From Tidjanibacter sp. (GTDB lineage Bacteria; Bacteroidota; Bacteroidia; Bacteroidales; Rikenellaceae): a stretch of DNA of 14,845 bases. The stretch covers positions 1 through 14,845 of the forward strand of contig JAGBVY010000004.1 in assembly GCA_017630115.1 (NCBI GenBank), given 5' to 3'. The notes below the pieces were generated by a model. It worked only from the letters and a program-made list of their open reading frames with translations, was not told the origin of the DNA and ran no database searches. Made by a program: the position numbers and the translations under genes. This document shows, piece by piece, positions 7,309 to 14,806 of the stretch (the first letter of the stretch is position 1; every line of letters starts with the position of its first letter).

Positions 7309-7340
7309 TTTTGGCCCTATTGTGCGTCTTTATATAAAAG
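7309..7340 (+). promoter_or_regulatory. Possible promoter of the DUF5683-like gene
   Basis: TTTTG (7309-7313) is followed after 19 nt by TATAAAAG (7333-7340). Spacing fits the Bacteroidetes promoter, but the downstream box differs from TAnnTTTG in its three T positions, so this is a weak call. It would place the transcript start about 30 nt before the ATG. Confidence 0.35.
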
Positions 7341-7377
7341 CAGACAACATTTACTAATTTCCAAACACTATCCAACT

Positions 7378-8067
7378 ATGAAACGAGCACTCCTACTTGT
7401 TGTTATGATTCTGGGTTTTGCCTCCTTGGCCGAGGCGCAATACAACGCCCAGAACTACACAGATGTCATCCAGACCAACGATGGCCTAATCCTTCAAGGC
7501 ACTATTGTGGAGCAAATACCCGGCGTGAGCTACACCATCGTTACGCTCGAAGGTGTTACCCACAAACTCGATGCACTCAACATCAAGCGCATAACAAAGG
7601 AGGCTGTAAGTGGTCGCATCGTTACTGAGAATCACAACTACTACCACGACCCCTATATGAGATATAAACTCGATGCCGAGGGTAATCCAATCTACCCGCT
7701 GAGTGTTACCGACGCATTTGTACGCTCGCTCTGCATACCCGGACTTGGTCAGCTTGGCAATGGTCAGGGGCTCAAAGGTGCTCTGCTCTTTACGGGTACT
7801 CTTGTGGGTGTCTTGGGTGCAACTGTTGGTGCAAACATTGCTCCACTTGGTTATTCCGATTTGGTAGGTTGGTCGGGTGTGACTGTTGCTGCCACTTGCT
7901 ACCTCTACTCACTCATCGACGCCCCTCTGACAGCCTCGCTCTGGAACAAGAAGCACGGCTTTGTTGGTGCTGACTACTATGTGCGCTTAGCTCCCGCCTT
8001 TGGCACTGTTACCACCACCAGTGGCAGCGATGCAGCTCTGTGTATGAGCCTTTCGCTTAGTTTCTAA
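7378..8067 (+). CDS. Exported protein with DUF5683-like membrane domain
   Basis: Function is unknown. The 229-aa product begins with a clear signal peptide (about 1-20, hydrophobic LLLVVMILGFASLA, likely cleavage after AEA before Gln21). Residues about 24-85 look like a small beta-rich periplasmic domain of the kind that starts with a repeated 'I.L.dG..l.G.I.e' pattern. FVRSLCIPGLGQLGNGQGLKGALLF (start at 114) strongly resembles the PGLGQ.yNg...kG motif of DUF5683-like Bacteroidetes proteins, and hydrophobic stretches at about 135-152 and 165-182 would be membrane segments. The C terminus ends in alternating polar/hydrophobic residues and a final Phe (LCMSLSLSF), as often seen in outer-membrane-associated Bacteroidetes proteins. 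It stands alone between repeats and a strong terminator, so context gives no job. The domain name is from motif memory and should be treated as tentative. Confidence 0.8.
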   Translation: MKRALLLVVMILGFASLAEAQYNAQNYTDVIQTNDGLILQGTIVEQIPGVSYTIVTLEGVTHKLDALNIKRITKEAVSGRIVTENHNYYHDPYMRYKLDAEGNPIYPLSVTDAFVRSLCIPGLGQLGNGQGLKGALLFTGTLVGVLGATVGANIAPLGYSDLVGWSGVTVAATCYLYSLIDAPLTASLWNKKHGFVGADYYVRLAPAFGTVTTTSGSDAALCMSLSLSF

Positions 8068-8087
8068 TCAACTTATTGTCAATAAAT

Positions 8088-8122
8088 AACGAGGAGCAAC
8101 CCACGCAGGGTTGCTCCTCGTT
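8088..8122. terminator. Shared terminator between convergent genes
   Basis: A perfect 15-bp stem AACGAGGAGCAACCC (8088-8102) pairs with 8108-8122 around a 5-nt loop, followed by TT on the plus strand to make a TTTT tract. It lies 20 bp after the stop of the plus-strand gene and 23 bp from the stop of the minus-strand MFS gene, so it probably ends both transcripts. Confidence 0.85.
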
Positions 8123-8145
8123 TTGATTTGAAGTTATCCTGTTGG

Positions 8146-9507
8146 TTACTTCTTGATATTGGGCTCTTCGAGGCCGAAGTTGTGACGTTTGTTCTCCACT
8201 TTGAGCCAGAGGCTGAACAGCAGAGCCAGCACGCCAAACGACGAGAAGATAACCATAGGAGTGGTGTAGCCGCCAGTCTTATCGAGCACGTTACCGATGA
8301 GGATGGGTACTGCAAACAGACCGATGTTCTGAATCCAGAAGATGATGCAGTAGGCCGAGCCGAGGATGCGGTTGTCGATAATCTTGGGTACGGAGGGCCA
8401 GAGGGCTGCGGGAACAAGCGAGAACGACACGCCCAAAACCACAACGATAGTCACTGCCAACCACCTATATGGGAATGCGGGCAGCAAGAATGCAAATGCC
8501 AAGTGGCAAGCAATCATCACGAGCGAGCCAATCATAAGCATCGATGCAGCCTTACCCTTGTTGTCGATGAAAGCACCGAGGAAGGGGGTCAGCACCATAG
8601 CCAAGATTGGGAAGCAGCTAAACAGCTGTGCGCCATTGCTCACACCGAGTGTGGTGTTCAGGAAGTCGGGAGCGTAGCGCTGGAAGGGGAAGATGGCCGA
8701 GTAGTAGAGTACGCAGAGCATAGCCACCAGCCAGAACATCTTGCTCGAAAAAATCTTGCCCAAATCTTTCAGTTTGAACTCCTCCTCCGAGGCCTCTTTG
8801 GTGAGCTCACCGGCAGCTTCGAGCTGGCCGTCGAACTTGCGGTCCATAACGGAGAATACGATGTAGAAAATCAGACCAATCATCAGCAGTACAGCGCCAA
8901 ATGCAACGGGAGCCGACACAGCCTGACCAAATTTCTCATAGACCATAGGCGAGAGCCACATTGCAGCAAATACGCCCAGACGTGCTATGGACATCTCCAA
9001 GCCCATAGCCATAGCCATCTCTTTGCCATTAAACCACTTAGCAATAGCTTTCGATACGGTAGTACCGGCCATCTCGCAGCCGCAACCGAAAATCATAAAG
9101 CCCAAGCACGATAGTTTGGCGGTGCCGGGCAGGGCTACCCACCACGAGTTGAGCCAAGCCTCCAACGACGAGCCAATAAACAGGTCGCTCATAGCATAGA
9201 ACTTGATGCTTGCGCCCACAACCATCAGCGAGGCCGAGAGGATACCGGTAAAGCGGATGCCCATCTTGTCGAGGATAATACCCGCAAAGATGAGGAAGAA
9301 GCAAAATACGTTCAGGAAGTACTCCGAGGCTGCATAGGTGCCAAAGGTGCCGCTTGTCCAACCGAGCGAGCTTTCAAGCTGACTCTTCAAGGGCGAGAGC
9401 ATATCCACAAACATATAGGCAAAGAACATCATCAGTGCGATGAGAATCAGAGCCGACCAGCGCAAGAATGCCGAGTCGTTCATTTTTCTTTGAAGTTGTT
9501 GTACCAT
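8146..9507 (-). CDS. Major facilitator superfamily transporter (MFSD1-like)
   Basis: This 453-aa inner-membrane protein has about twelve hydrophobic segments in two halves joined by a charged cytoplasmic loop (about 221-255). MFS loop motifs are visible in both halves: GIILDKMGIRF (76-86) and GAFIDNKGKAA (311-321). KWFNGKEMAMAMGL (157-170) resembles the corresponding stretch of oxalate/formate- and MFSD1-type carriers. The opening RWSALILIALMMFFAY...D..SPL and LGWTSGTFGTYAASEY resembles a Bacteroidetes MFS group related to MFSD1. The substrate cannot be told; organic acids or peptides are possibilities. A second ATG at 9481-9483 (Met9) is preceded by an A/G-rich stretch and would give a 445-aa protein, so the start is uncertain by eight codons. 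It lies 32 bp downstream of the TPR gene and is probably cotranscribed with it. Confidence 0.88.
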   Translation of the reverse strand: MVQQLQRKMNDSAFLRWSALILIALMMFFAYMFVDMLSPLKSQLESSLGWTSGTFGTYAASEYFLNVFCFFLIFAGIILDKMGIRFTGILSASLMVVGASIKFYAMSDLFIGSSLEAWLNSWWVALPGTAKLSCLGFMIFGCGCEMAGTTVSKAIAKWFNGKEMAMAMGLEMSIARLGVFAAMWLSPMVYEKFGQAVSAPVAFGAVLLMIGLIFYIVFSVMDRKFDGQLEAAGELTKEASEEEFKLKDLGKIFSSKMFWLVAMLCVLYYSAIFPFQRYAPDFLNTTLGVSNGAQLFSCFPILAMVLTPFLGAFIDNKGKAASMLMIGSLVMIACHLAFAFLLPAFPYRWLAVTIVVVLGVSFSLVPAALWPSVPKIIDNRILGSAYCIIFWIQNIGLFAVPILIGNVLDKTGGYTTPMVIFSSFGVLALLFSLWLKVENKRHNFGLEEPNIKK

Positions 9508-9539
9508 AAGTGTTTAGATTAAAAAATGAGTGTTATTTA

Positions 9540-11483
9540 TTAGTTTGAGTTTTGATAGCGTTTGAGCAAAGTGTAGGCCTCCTTAATGCCCAACTCGCCT
9601 GCTTTGCTCAGGTCCATTGAGCCTTTGTGGGTATCTTTCATATAGAGTTGCACAAGGCCTCGGTTGAAGTAGGCGTCGGCCAAGTAGGGTGCAAGTTCCA
9701 AGGCACGCGAATAGTCGTCGTAGGCGGCGGGCATATCGCCCGAGAGGGCGTGCAGGTTACCCCTATTATAATAGATGTAGGCCTCTTCGGGGGCAAGTTC
9801 GGCAGCTCGGTTGAGGTCTTCTATTGCGTCGTTGTAGTCGTAGATGCGCCTTTCGGCATTGCGTAGGGCCATATCGCTCTCTAATGTTATGCGCTCCGAG
9901 CCCGATATGGAAGAGATGAAATCAATCATCTCGGCCCTTGTAACAGCTCTGTTTAGGTAGAGCATAGGGTCGGTGGGGGCGAGCCTAATGGCCTCCGAGA
10001 GGATGTTTATGGCCGAGGTGTATTGCCTAACGGCCAGTTGCGAAATGCCCCAACGGAATAGCGAGGCTACATCGGTGTAGGCCTCCGTCTGATAGCGCTC
10101 ATTTAGGGCACTAAGCTCCTCGTCGGAGAGCGTTGTGGGGCTGTTAGAAAAGACTACTGTGGTGTCGGTAGCTACGTCGGCCTCCTCAATGAGGGCCGAG
10201 TAGTAGTGGTTGTCGGCCTTGTTGGGGGTGTAGGGCACCCAGCGATACATCTCCCTGAGCGTGAATCCGCCTTGTTCCTCGGCAAGTTTCCTCTCGGCCA
10301 CCTTCGACTCAAATGCCACCAATTGGTTGAACTTGCGCGACGTATCGGCCCACATACTCAGTCCCTCAGGGTCCTCCTCCAAGCGGGCCTCATACTCGGC
10401 AATCTTGCGTCCGGCAATAGCTCTGTCACGTCCTGCGCCTGCCACATCGTGGAGCTGGTCTTTGACAATGGCTCTTTGTAGATAGGCGTTGGCAAAGTCG
10501 GGGTAGAGCTCAATGGCTTTGGTGTAGTCGGCCAGAGCCTCGGCTTTGCGTCCCAGTTGGAGCAATACGCCGGCTCGATTGTAGTAGCCCTTTACATTTT
10601 CGGGGGCGTGCTCAACAACAAGGGTATAGTTCTCCAACGCACGCTCGTAGTCGCCCAATATAGCACACACAATGGCCATATTGAAGTAGGCGCTTGTGAT
10701 GTAGGGGTCGATGGCAAGCACCTTCTCAAAGTCGCTCATCGCCTTGTCGTATTGTTCGAGCCTACAATGAGTTAGGGCACGGTTAAACAAGGGATGAAGG
10801 TAGGTGGTGTCGCGCTCGATGGCCTTGTCGAACATTTCGAGAGCCTCCTCATTGCGCTCCTGCTGCATCAGCAGTAATGCTTTTTGGTTGTAGCCCTCGG
10901 CGTAGTCGCGATTGGTGCGTATGGCCTTGTCGAAACTCTCGTGGGCACCTACCGTATCGGCCATACCGAGCATTGCTATACCACGATTGATGTGGGTCTG
11001 AGCATCTTTGTCGGTGTGGCGCAATACCATATCGAAGTCGATGAGCGAGCGCACCCACTGCTTGTTTCTCATATGGGTCACGCCACGCGAGTAGTAGCTA
11101 CCCACAAGGTCGGGCCTAAGGTCAATGGCGGCTGTCAGGTCGCGCACAGCATCCTCGTAGTTGCCCATCTCGGCGTGGACAATGCCACGATAGTGGAAGG
11201 CCTCCGTATAGACGGGGTTAATCTCAATGGCTCGGCTTAGGTCTTGTTCCGCACCCAGTAGGTCGCCCAGTCCGAGCTTGGCGTAGCCACGCAAGTAGTA
11301 GGCTTCGTAGGACTCTTTGTCTGAGCGAATCAAGACGTTGAGGATGTCGATAGCATCCTTGTAGTTGTCGCTGGCGAGCATATTGCGACTCGCCCAAGCT
11401 ATATAACGCTTGTTGTACTGTGCGTAGCTCTCGCCCACGCACAGTACAAACAGCAAAACTACAATGGTTACTATTCGTTTCAT
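9540..11483 (-). CDS. Periplasmic tetratricopeptide-repeat protein
   Basis: This 647-aa protein has a signal peptide (about 1-21, hydrophobic core IVTIVVLLFVLCVG, cleavage after SYA). It then has roughly nine to ten TPR units from about 25 to 345 with the usual 34-residue period (e.g. YYLRGYAKLGLGDLLGAEQD, 62-81). A linker of about 110 residues (about 355-465) lacks TPR features and is rich in acidic and aromatic residues. Three or four more TPRs follow (about 468-635). One C-terminal repeat (starting near 507) carries an insertion of about 28 residues (about 520-548) between its two helices. TPR arrays bind other proteins; there is no catalytic motif, so it is likely a scaffold or assembly factor in the periplasm. 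It lies 122 bp downstream of valS on the same strand, with a heptamer array between, and just upstream of the MFS gene. Confidence 0.9.
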   Translation of the reverse strand: MKRIVTIVVLLFVLCVGESYAQYNKRYIAWASRNMLASDNYKDAIDILNVLIRSDKESYEAYYLRGYAKLGLGDLLGAEQDLSRAIEINPVYTEAFHYRGIVHAEMGNYEDAVRDLTAAIDLRPDLVGSYYSRGVTHMRNKQWVRSLIDFDMVLRHTDKDAQTHINRGIAMLGMADTVGAHESFDKAIRTNRDYAEGYNQKALLLMQQERNEEALEMFDKAIERDTTYLHPLFNRALTHCRLEQYDKAMSDFEKVLAIDPYITSAYFNMAIVCAILGDYERALENYTLVVEHAPENVKGYYNRAGVLLQLGRKAEALADYTKAIELYPDFANAYLQRAIVKDQLHDVAGAGRDRAIAGRKIAEYEARLEEDPEGLSMWADTSRKFNQLVAFESKVAERKLAEEQGGFTLREMYRWVPYTPNKADNHYYSALIEEADVATDTTVVFSNSPTTLSDEELSALNERYQTEAYTDVASLFRWGISQLAVRQYTSAINILSEAIRLAPTDPMLYLNRAVTRAEMIDFISSISGSERITLESDMALRNAERRIYDYNDAIEDLNRAAELAPEEAYIYYNRGNLHALSGDMPAAYDDYSRALELAPYLADAYFNRGLVQLYMKDTHKGSMDLSKAGELGIKEAYTLLKRYQNSN

Positions 11484-11526
11484 TACCTTCTTAGCTCAAT
11501 TCCACTATCCAAAGAGTCAGGTTTTT

Positions 11527-11598
11527 AGACGTTTGACGTTAGACGTTAGACGTTAGACTCGTCGGTAGACGGTAGTCGGTTGTCGGTAGTCGGTGGTC
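11527..11598. repeat. Ten-unit 7-bp array with motif switch (AGACGTT to TCGGTAG)
   Basis: AGACGTT, TGACGTT, AGACGTT, AGACGTT and AGACTCG (11527-11561) are followed in the same 7-bp register by TCGGTAG, ACGGTAG, TCGGTTG, TCGGTAG and TCGGTGG (11562-11596). The first half is the reverse complement of the TCTAACG family found at 1951, 2101 and 7038. The array fills most of the gap between the valS stop and the TPR gene start. Confidence 0.8.
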
Positions 11599-11605
11599 AA
11601 AAATT

Positions 11606-14236
11606 CTATTTAGATAGTGCCGCGATACGCTCTTTCAGGGCTGCAATTTTAGCCTCGGCGTCGCGCTGTTTGTTCTTTTCGTTCTCCACAACGGCGGCGG
11701 GGGCATTGGCCACAAATCGCTCGTTGGAGAGTTTACCCATCACTGTGCGCAAGAATCCCTCGTAGTAGGCGAGCTCCTTGTGCATCTTTTCCAACTCCTC
11801 CTCAATGTTAATCTTCTGGCTCATAGGCACGAAGTATTGAGTGGTCTTGACGATGAAGGCGGCAGCCGTAGGATTCTTCTCGCTCACCTCGGTGATGGAC
11901 TCCAAGCCGGCCATCTTCTCCACCAAGCAGTTGTAGGCGGGGTGGTAGTTCTCATCGGCAATAACCTCCAAAGCAACCTTCTCCTTATTAGGAACGTTTC
12001 TCTGGGCGCGTATATTGCGAATAGCGCTCACAACTTCGCGTGCCAAATCTACCTCTTGGAGCATCTTCTCGTCGTAGGGCAGGTGCTCCTCGAAGAGGCT
12101 CAGCATAATGCTCTGGCCATCGTTGCGCTCGGCAATGTGCTGCCAGAGTTCCTCGGTAACAAAGGGCATAAAGGGGTGGAGGAGTTGCAGCAGACGCTCG
12201 AAGAAGCCCTTGGTTGCCTCCACAGTAGCCTTGTCGGCGGGCGAGCCGTAGGCGGGTTTGATCATCTCCAAGTACCAACCGCTGAAATCATCCCAGAAGA
12301 GGCGATAGAGGGTCATCATTGCGTCGGAGATGCGGTATGCCTTGAAGTGCTCGTCAATCTCGGTGTAGGCTTTGCGGAAGATGTTCTCAAACCACTCCAC
12401 AGCCTTCTGGCAGTGCTCGCTCTGTACCAACGAGTCGTCAACCTGCCAGCCGGTAACCAAGCGGTAGGCGTTCCAGATTTTGTTGCAGAAGTTGCGGCCC
12501 TGCTCGCAGAGGCTCTCGTCGAACATAAGGTCGTTACCTGCCGAGGTGCAGAGCATAAGTGCTACCCTCACACCGTCGGCACCATACTGAGCAATCAAAT
12601 CCAGCGGATCGGGCGAGTTGCCGAGCTGCTTGGACATCTTGCGTCCCAGTTTGTCGCGCACGATACCGGTGAAATAGACGTTGTTGAAAGGCCTCTCGCC
12701 CCTCCACTCGTAGCCTGCCATAATCATCCTTGCAATCCAGAAGAAGATGATGTCCGGACCGGTAACGAGGTCGTTGGTGGGGTAGTAGTATTTGATTTCG
12801 GGATTCTCGGGGTTGCGGATGCCGTCGAATACGCTGATGGGCCAGAGCCACGAGCTAAACCAAGTATCGAGCACATCCTCGTCCTGATGCAGGTCGCTGA
12901 GTGTCAGCTCCGCATTGCCACTCTTGGCGCGTGCCAACTCCAATGCCTCGGCCTCATTTTCGGCCACCACAAAACCACCCTTGGGCAGATACCACGCAGG
13001 AATCCTCTGACCCCACCAGAGCTGACGCGAGATACACCAATCTTTGATGTTCTCCATCCAGTGGCGGTAGGTATTCTTGTACTTCTCGGGCACAAACTTG
13101 ATTACGTCGTCCATAACAGCTTTTGTGGCGGGCTTAGCCAGCTCCTCCATCGAGAGGAACCACTGCATCGAGAGCTTTGGCTCGATAGCCACGCCTGTAC
13201 GCTCCGAGTAGCCAACGTTGTTGGTGTAGGCCTCGGTCTTCTCCAATAAACCTGCCTCGGCCAAATCCTGCTCAATGAGTTTGCGGCACTCGAAGCGGTC
13301 CATACCAACATAAAGACCAACTTTGTCGTTGATTGTGCCGTCGGGGTTGAAGATGTCTATGGTCTCCAAGCCATACTTCTCGCCGAGCATATAGTCGTTC
13401 ACATCGTGTGCGGGAGTTACTTTCAGCGCACCCGTACCAAACTCAATATCAACATACTCATCCCTGATAACGGGCACCGAGCGGCCCACCAGAGGAACTA
13501 TTACACGAGCATCTTTGGGAAGGTCAGTATAGCGGGGGTCGTTGGGATTGACACATACGGCCGAGTCGCCCAAGATAGTCTCGGGACGGGTGGTGGCTAC
13601 GATAAGGTATTTGTCAGTACCCTCTACTTGGTAGCGCAAGTAGTAGAACTTACCCTGCGACTCTTTGTAGATAACCTCCTCATCCGAGAGGGCTGTTTGT
13701 GCCGAGGGGTCCCAGTTTACCATCCTCACACCACGATAGATTTTGCCCTTGTTGTAGAGATCTACAAATACTTTAATTACACCCTCGGTGCGGGGCTCGT
13801 CCATAGTGAAGCAGGTGCGGTCCCAGTCGCACGAAGCGCCGAGCTTGCGGAGCTGTTGGAGGATGATACCTCCGTGTTTCTCTTTCCACTCCCACGCGTG
13901 AGCCAAGAACTCCTCGCGTGTCAGGTCGCTCTTTTCGATGCCCTCAGCTTTGAGTTTGGCCACAACTTTGGCTTCGGTTGCAATTGAGGCGTGGTCTGTA
14001 CCGGGTACCCAGCAGGTGTTCTTACCCTGCATACGGGCGCGACGAATCAGCACATCTTGGAGTGTGTTGTTGAGCATATGACCCATATGTAACATACCTG
14101 TCACATTTGGTGGAGGGATAACAATGGTGTATGGCTCTCTTTCGTCGGGCTCGGAGTGAAACATATTGTGTTTCATCCAGTAGTCATACCACTTCTGTTC
14201 AATCTCTTGTGGTGCGTATTTGTCTGCAAGTTTCAT
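11606..14236 (-). CDS. valS: Valyl-tRNA synthetase
   Basis: This class Ia synthetase charges tRNA-Val and removes mischarged threonine. The 876-aa length is normal for bacteria. The HIGH-type motif is HMGH (50-53) in PPPNVTGMLHMGHML, and the KMSKS loop is KMSKQ (533-537) in GRKMSKQLGNSPDPL. The editing (CP1) domain lies between about 190 and 345 and includes TTRPETILGD (215-224). GTDHASIATE (79-88) and DWCISRQLWWGQRIP (399-413) are characteristic. The anticodon-binding domain includes HPFMPFVTEELWQ (687-699), and the C-terminal coiled-coil arm (about 810-876) is intact. The start is set by the family's usual opening near KYAPQEIEQKWY. The 5' region holds palindromic element B 50-180 nt upstream of the ATG. 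The TPR and MFS genes follow on the same strand and may share its transcript. Confidence 0.97.
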   Translation of the reverse strand: MKLADKYAPQEIEQKWYDYWMKHNMFHSEPDEREPYTIVIPPPNVTGMLHMGHMLNNTLQDVLIRRARMQGKNTCWVPGTDHASIATEAKVVAKLKAEGIEKSDLTREEFLAHAWEWKEKHGGIILQQLRKLGASCDWDRTCFTMDEPRTEGVIKVFVDLYNKGKIYRGVRMVNWDPSAQTALSDEEVIYKESQGKFYYLRYQVEGTDKYLIVATTRPETILGDSAVCVNPNDPRYTDLPKDARVIVPLVGRSVPVIRDEYVDIEFGTGALKVTPAHDVNDYMLGEKYGLETIDIFNPDGTINDKVGLYVGMDRFECRKLIEQDLAEAGLLEKTEAYTNNVGYSERTGVAIEPKLSMQWFLSMEELAKPATKAVMDDVIKFVPEKYKNTYRHWMENIKDWCISRQLWWGQRIPAWYLPKGGFVVAENEAEALELARAKSGNAELTLSDLHQDEDVLDTWFSSWLWPISVFDGIRNPENPEIKYYYPTNDLVTGPDIIFFWIARMIMAGYEWRGERPFNNVYFTGIVRDKLGRKMSKQLGNSPDPLDLIAQYGADGVRVALMLCTSAGNDLMFDESLCEQGRNFCNKIWNAYRLVTGWQVDDSLVQSEHCQKAVEWFENIFRKAYTEIDEHFKAYRISDAMMTLYRLFWDDFSGWYLEMIKPAYGSPADKATVEATKGFFERLLQLLHPFMPFVTEELWQHIAERNDGQSIMLSLFEEHLPYDEKMLQEVDLAREVVSAIRNIRAQRNVPNKEKVALEVIADENYHPAYNCLVEKMAGLESITEVSEKNPTAAAFIVKTTQYFVPMSQKINIEEELEKMHKELAYYEGFLRTVMGKLSNERFVANAPAAVVENEKNKQRDAEAKIAALKERIAALSK

Positions 14237-14288
14237 AGTGTGTTTATATTTTGTTATTTTTCTAATGTTTCTTAGTAATTCTCCCTAC

Positions 14289-14416
14289 CGTTCGGCTGTG
14301 CCTTACGGGTGCTTTTTGCACCGAGCTTCGGCTCGCAAGTTCCTCATTTACGCCAAGTAAACTGCGGACTTGCTCCCTTGCTCCGCACAAAAATCCCTCC
14401 GTAAAACCCAGCCGTG
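14289..14416. repeat. Large imperfect palindrome, copy B of the dispersed structured element (core 14301-14405)
   Basis: Left arm 14293-14324 and right arm about 14382-14414 are near-complementary, with CGGCTG / CAGCCG, TTACGG / CCGTAA, TTTTTG / CAAAAA and GAGC / GCTC blocks, all centred on about 14354. Inside are GCAAGT (14335-14340) / ACTTGC (14368-14373) and TTTAC (14347-14351) / GTAAA (14357-14361) with a 5-nt loop. Within the left arm, CGAGC-TTCG-GCTCG (14322-14335) can instead form a compact hairpin whose plus-strand RNA has a C(UUCG)G tetraloop, and GGTGC-TTTTT-GCACC (14308-14322) another. It shares TTTTGCACC, TCCTCA, AGTAA, CTGCGG and GCACAAAA with copy A. It occupies part of the valS upstream region. 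Confidence 0.75.
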
Positions 14417-14605
14417 TTCTGTGGAAGGTTTTTTGTATTCGTTTGCGCCTAACAAATAGTCCCAAATTTATCGTAAGTATCTATTAAGGCATATTAAACC
14501 TCCAAAGATAGAAAAAAGTGTTGGATTATTTAGCAGTCGCATTGGCTTTTGTGTAAAAAAGATGGGTTTTCGGTAGCTGTTTTTCGCAATAAAGAGGAAA
14601 TTGCA
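14417..14605. other. Gene-free AT-rich stretch upstream of valS
   Basis: I see no open reading frame, tRNA or repeat worth calling here. On the minus strand there are two TAnnTTTG boxes, TAAATTTG (14463-14470) and TATCTTTG (14503-14510), that could be -7 elements of valS promoters. Neither has a TTG box at the right distance upstream, so I do not assign a promoter. If either is used, element B would lie inside the valS leader RNA. Confidence 0.4.
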
Positions 14606-14699
14606 GCCCACGCAGTGGGCGTTATTAGGGGGCTTGCGTAGAAAGCCCTAACGTGAACGCCTTAGTAGGGGCGCAAGTTCAACATACAATCATCTGCGC
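14606..14699. other. Cluster of adjacent hairpins, possible structured RNA or mobile-element remnant
   Basis: Several inverted repeats abut one another in less than 100 bp: GCCCA-CGCAG-TGGGC (14606-14620), CGTTA (14620-14624) / TAACG (14649-14653) enclosing GGGCTT (14630-14635) / AAGCCC (14643-14648), CGCC (14658-14661) / GGCG (14670-14673), and GCGCA (14671-14675) / TGCGC (14695-14699), which competes with the third. TTATTAGGGG (14622-14631) and TTAGTAGGGG (14662-14671) form an imperfect direct repeat. The stretch is more GC-rich than the sequence around it and contains no reading frame. I do not recognise it as a known RNA family. Confidence 0.4.
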
Positions 14700-14776
14700 T
14701 AACCTTTTATCACTCAGCGTTATTTGATTTTGTTTTGTGGATTTCCACTTGTTGAAATTCCGAAACATCCGCTTTA

Positions 14777-14801
14777 TCAAAGAGCGCTTTGTGCTCTTTG
14801 A
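14777..14801. repeat. Perfect 9-bp inverted repeat
   Basis: TCAAAGAGC (14777-14785) pairs with GCTCTTTGA (14793-14801) around a 7-nt loop. No T tract follows on either strand, so it is a poor terminator candidate. It is 5 bp from the next palindrome. Confidence 0.6.
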
Positions 14802-14806
14802 CCAAG

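Noticed and set aside
8128..9114. A 328-aa open frame on the plus strand opposite the MFS gene
   Set aside because: Antisense to the MFS coding region and begins inside the noncoding end; no recognisable motif.
11780..13249. A 489-aa open frame on the plus strand, opposite valS
   Set aside because: It lies wholly antisense to the conserved valS coding sequence and shows no domain pattern; a by-product of codon bias in valS.
14262..14465. A 67-aa minus-strand reading frame across element B
   Set aside because: It runs through the palindrome. The matching frame in element A can be aligned residue for residue but has two in-frame stop codons, so conservation is of the nucleotide element, not of a protein.
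14671..14699. AAGTTCAAC as a tRNA T-arm
   Set aside because: No acceptor stem, anticodon arm or CCA-side pairing could be built around it; only a short hairpin fits.
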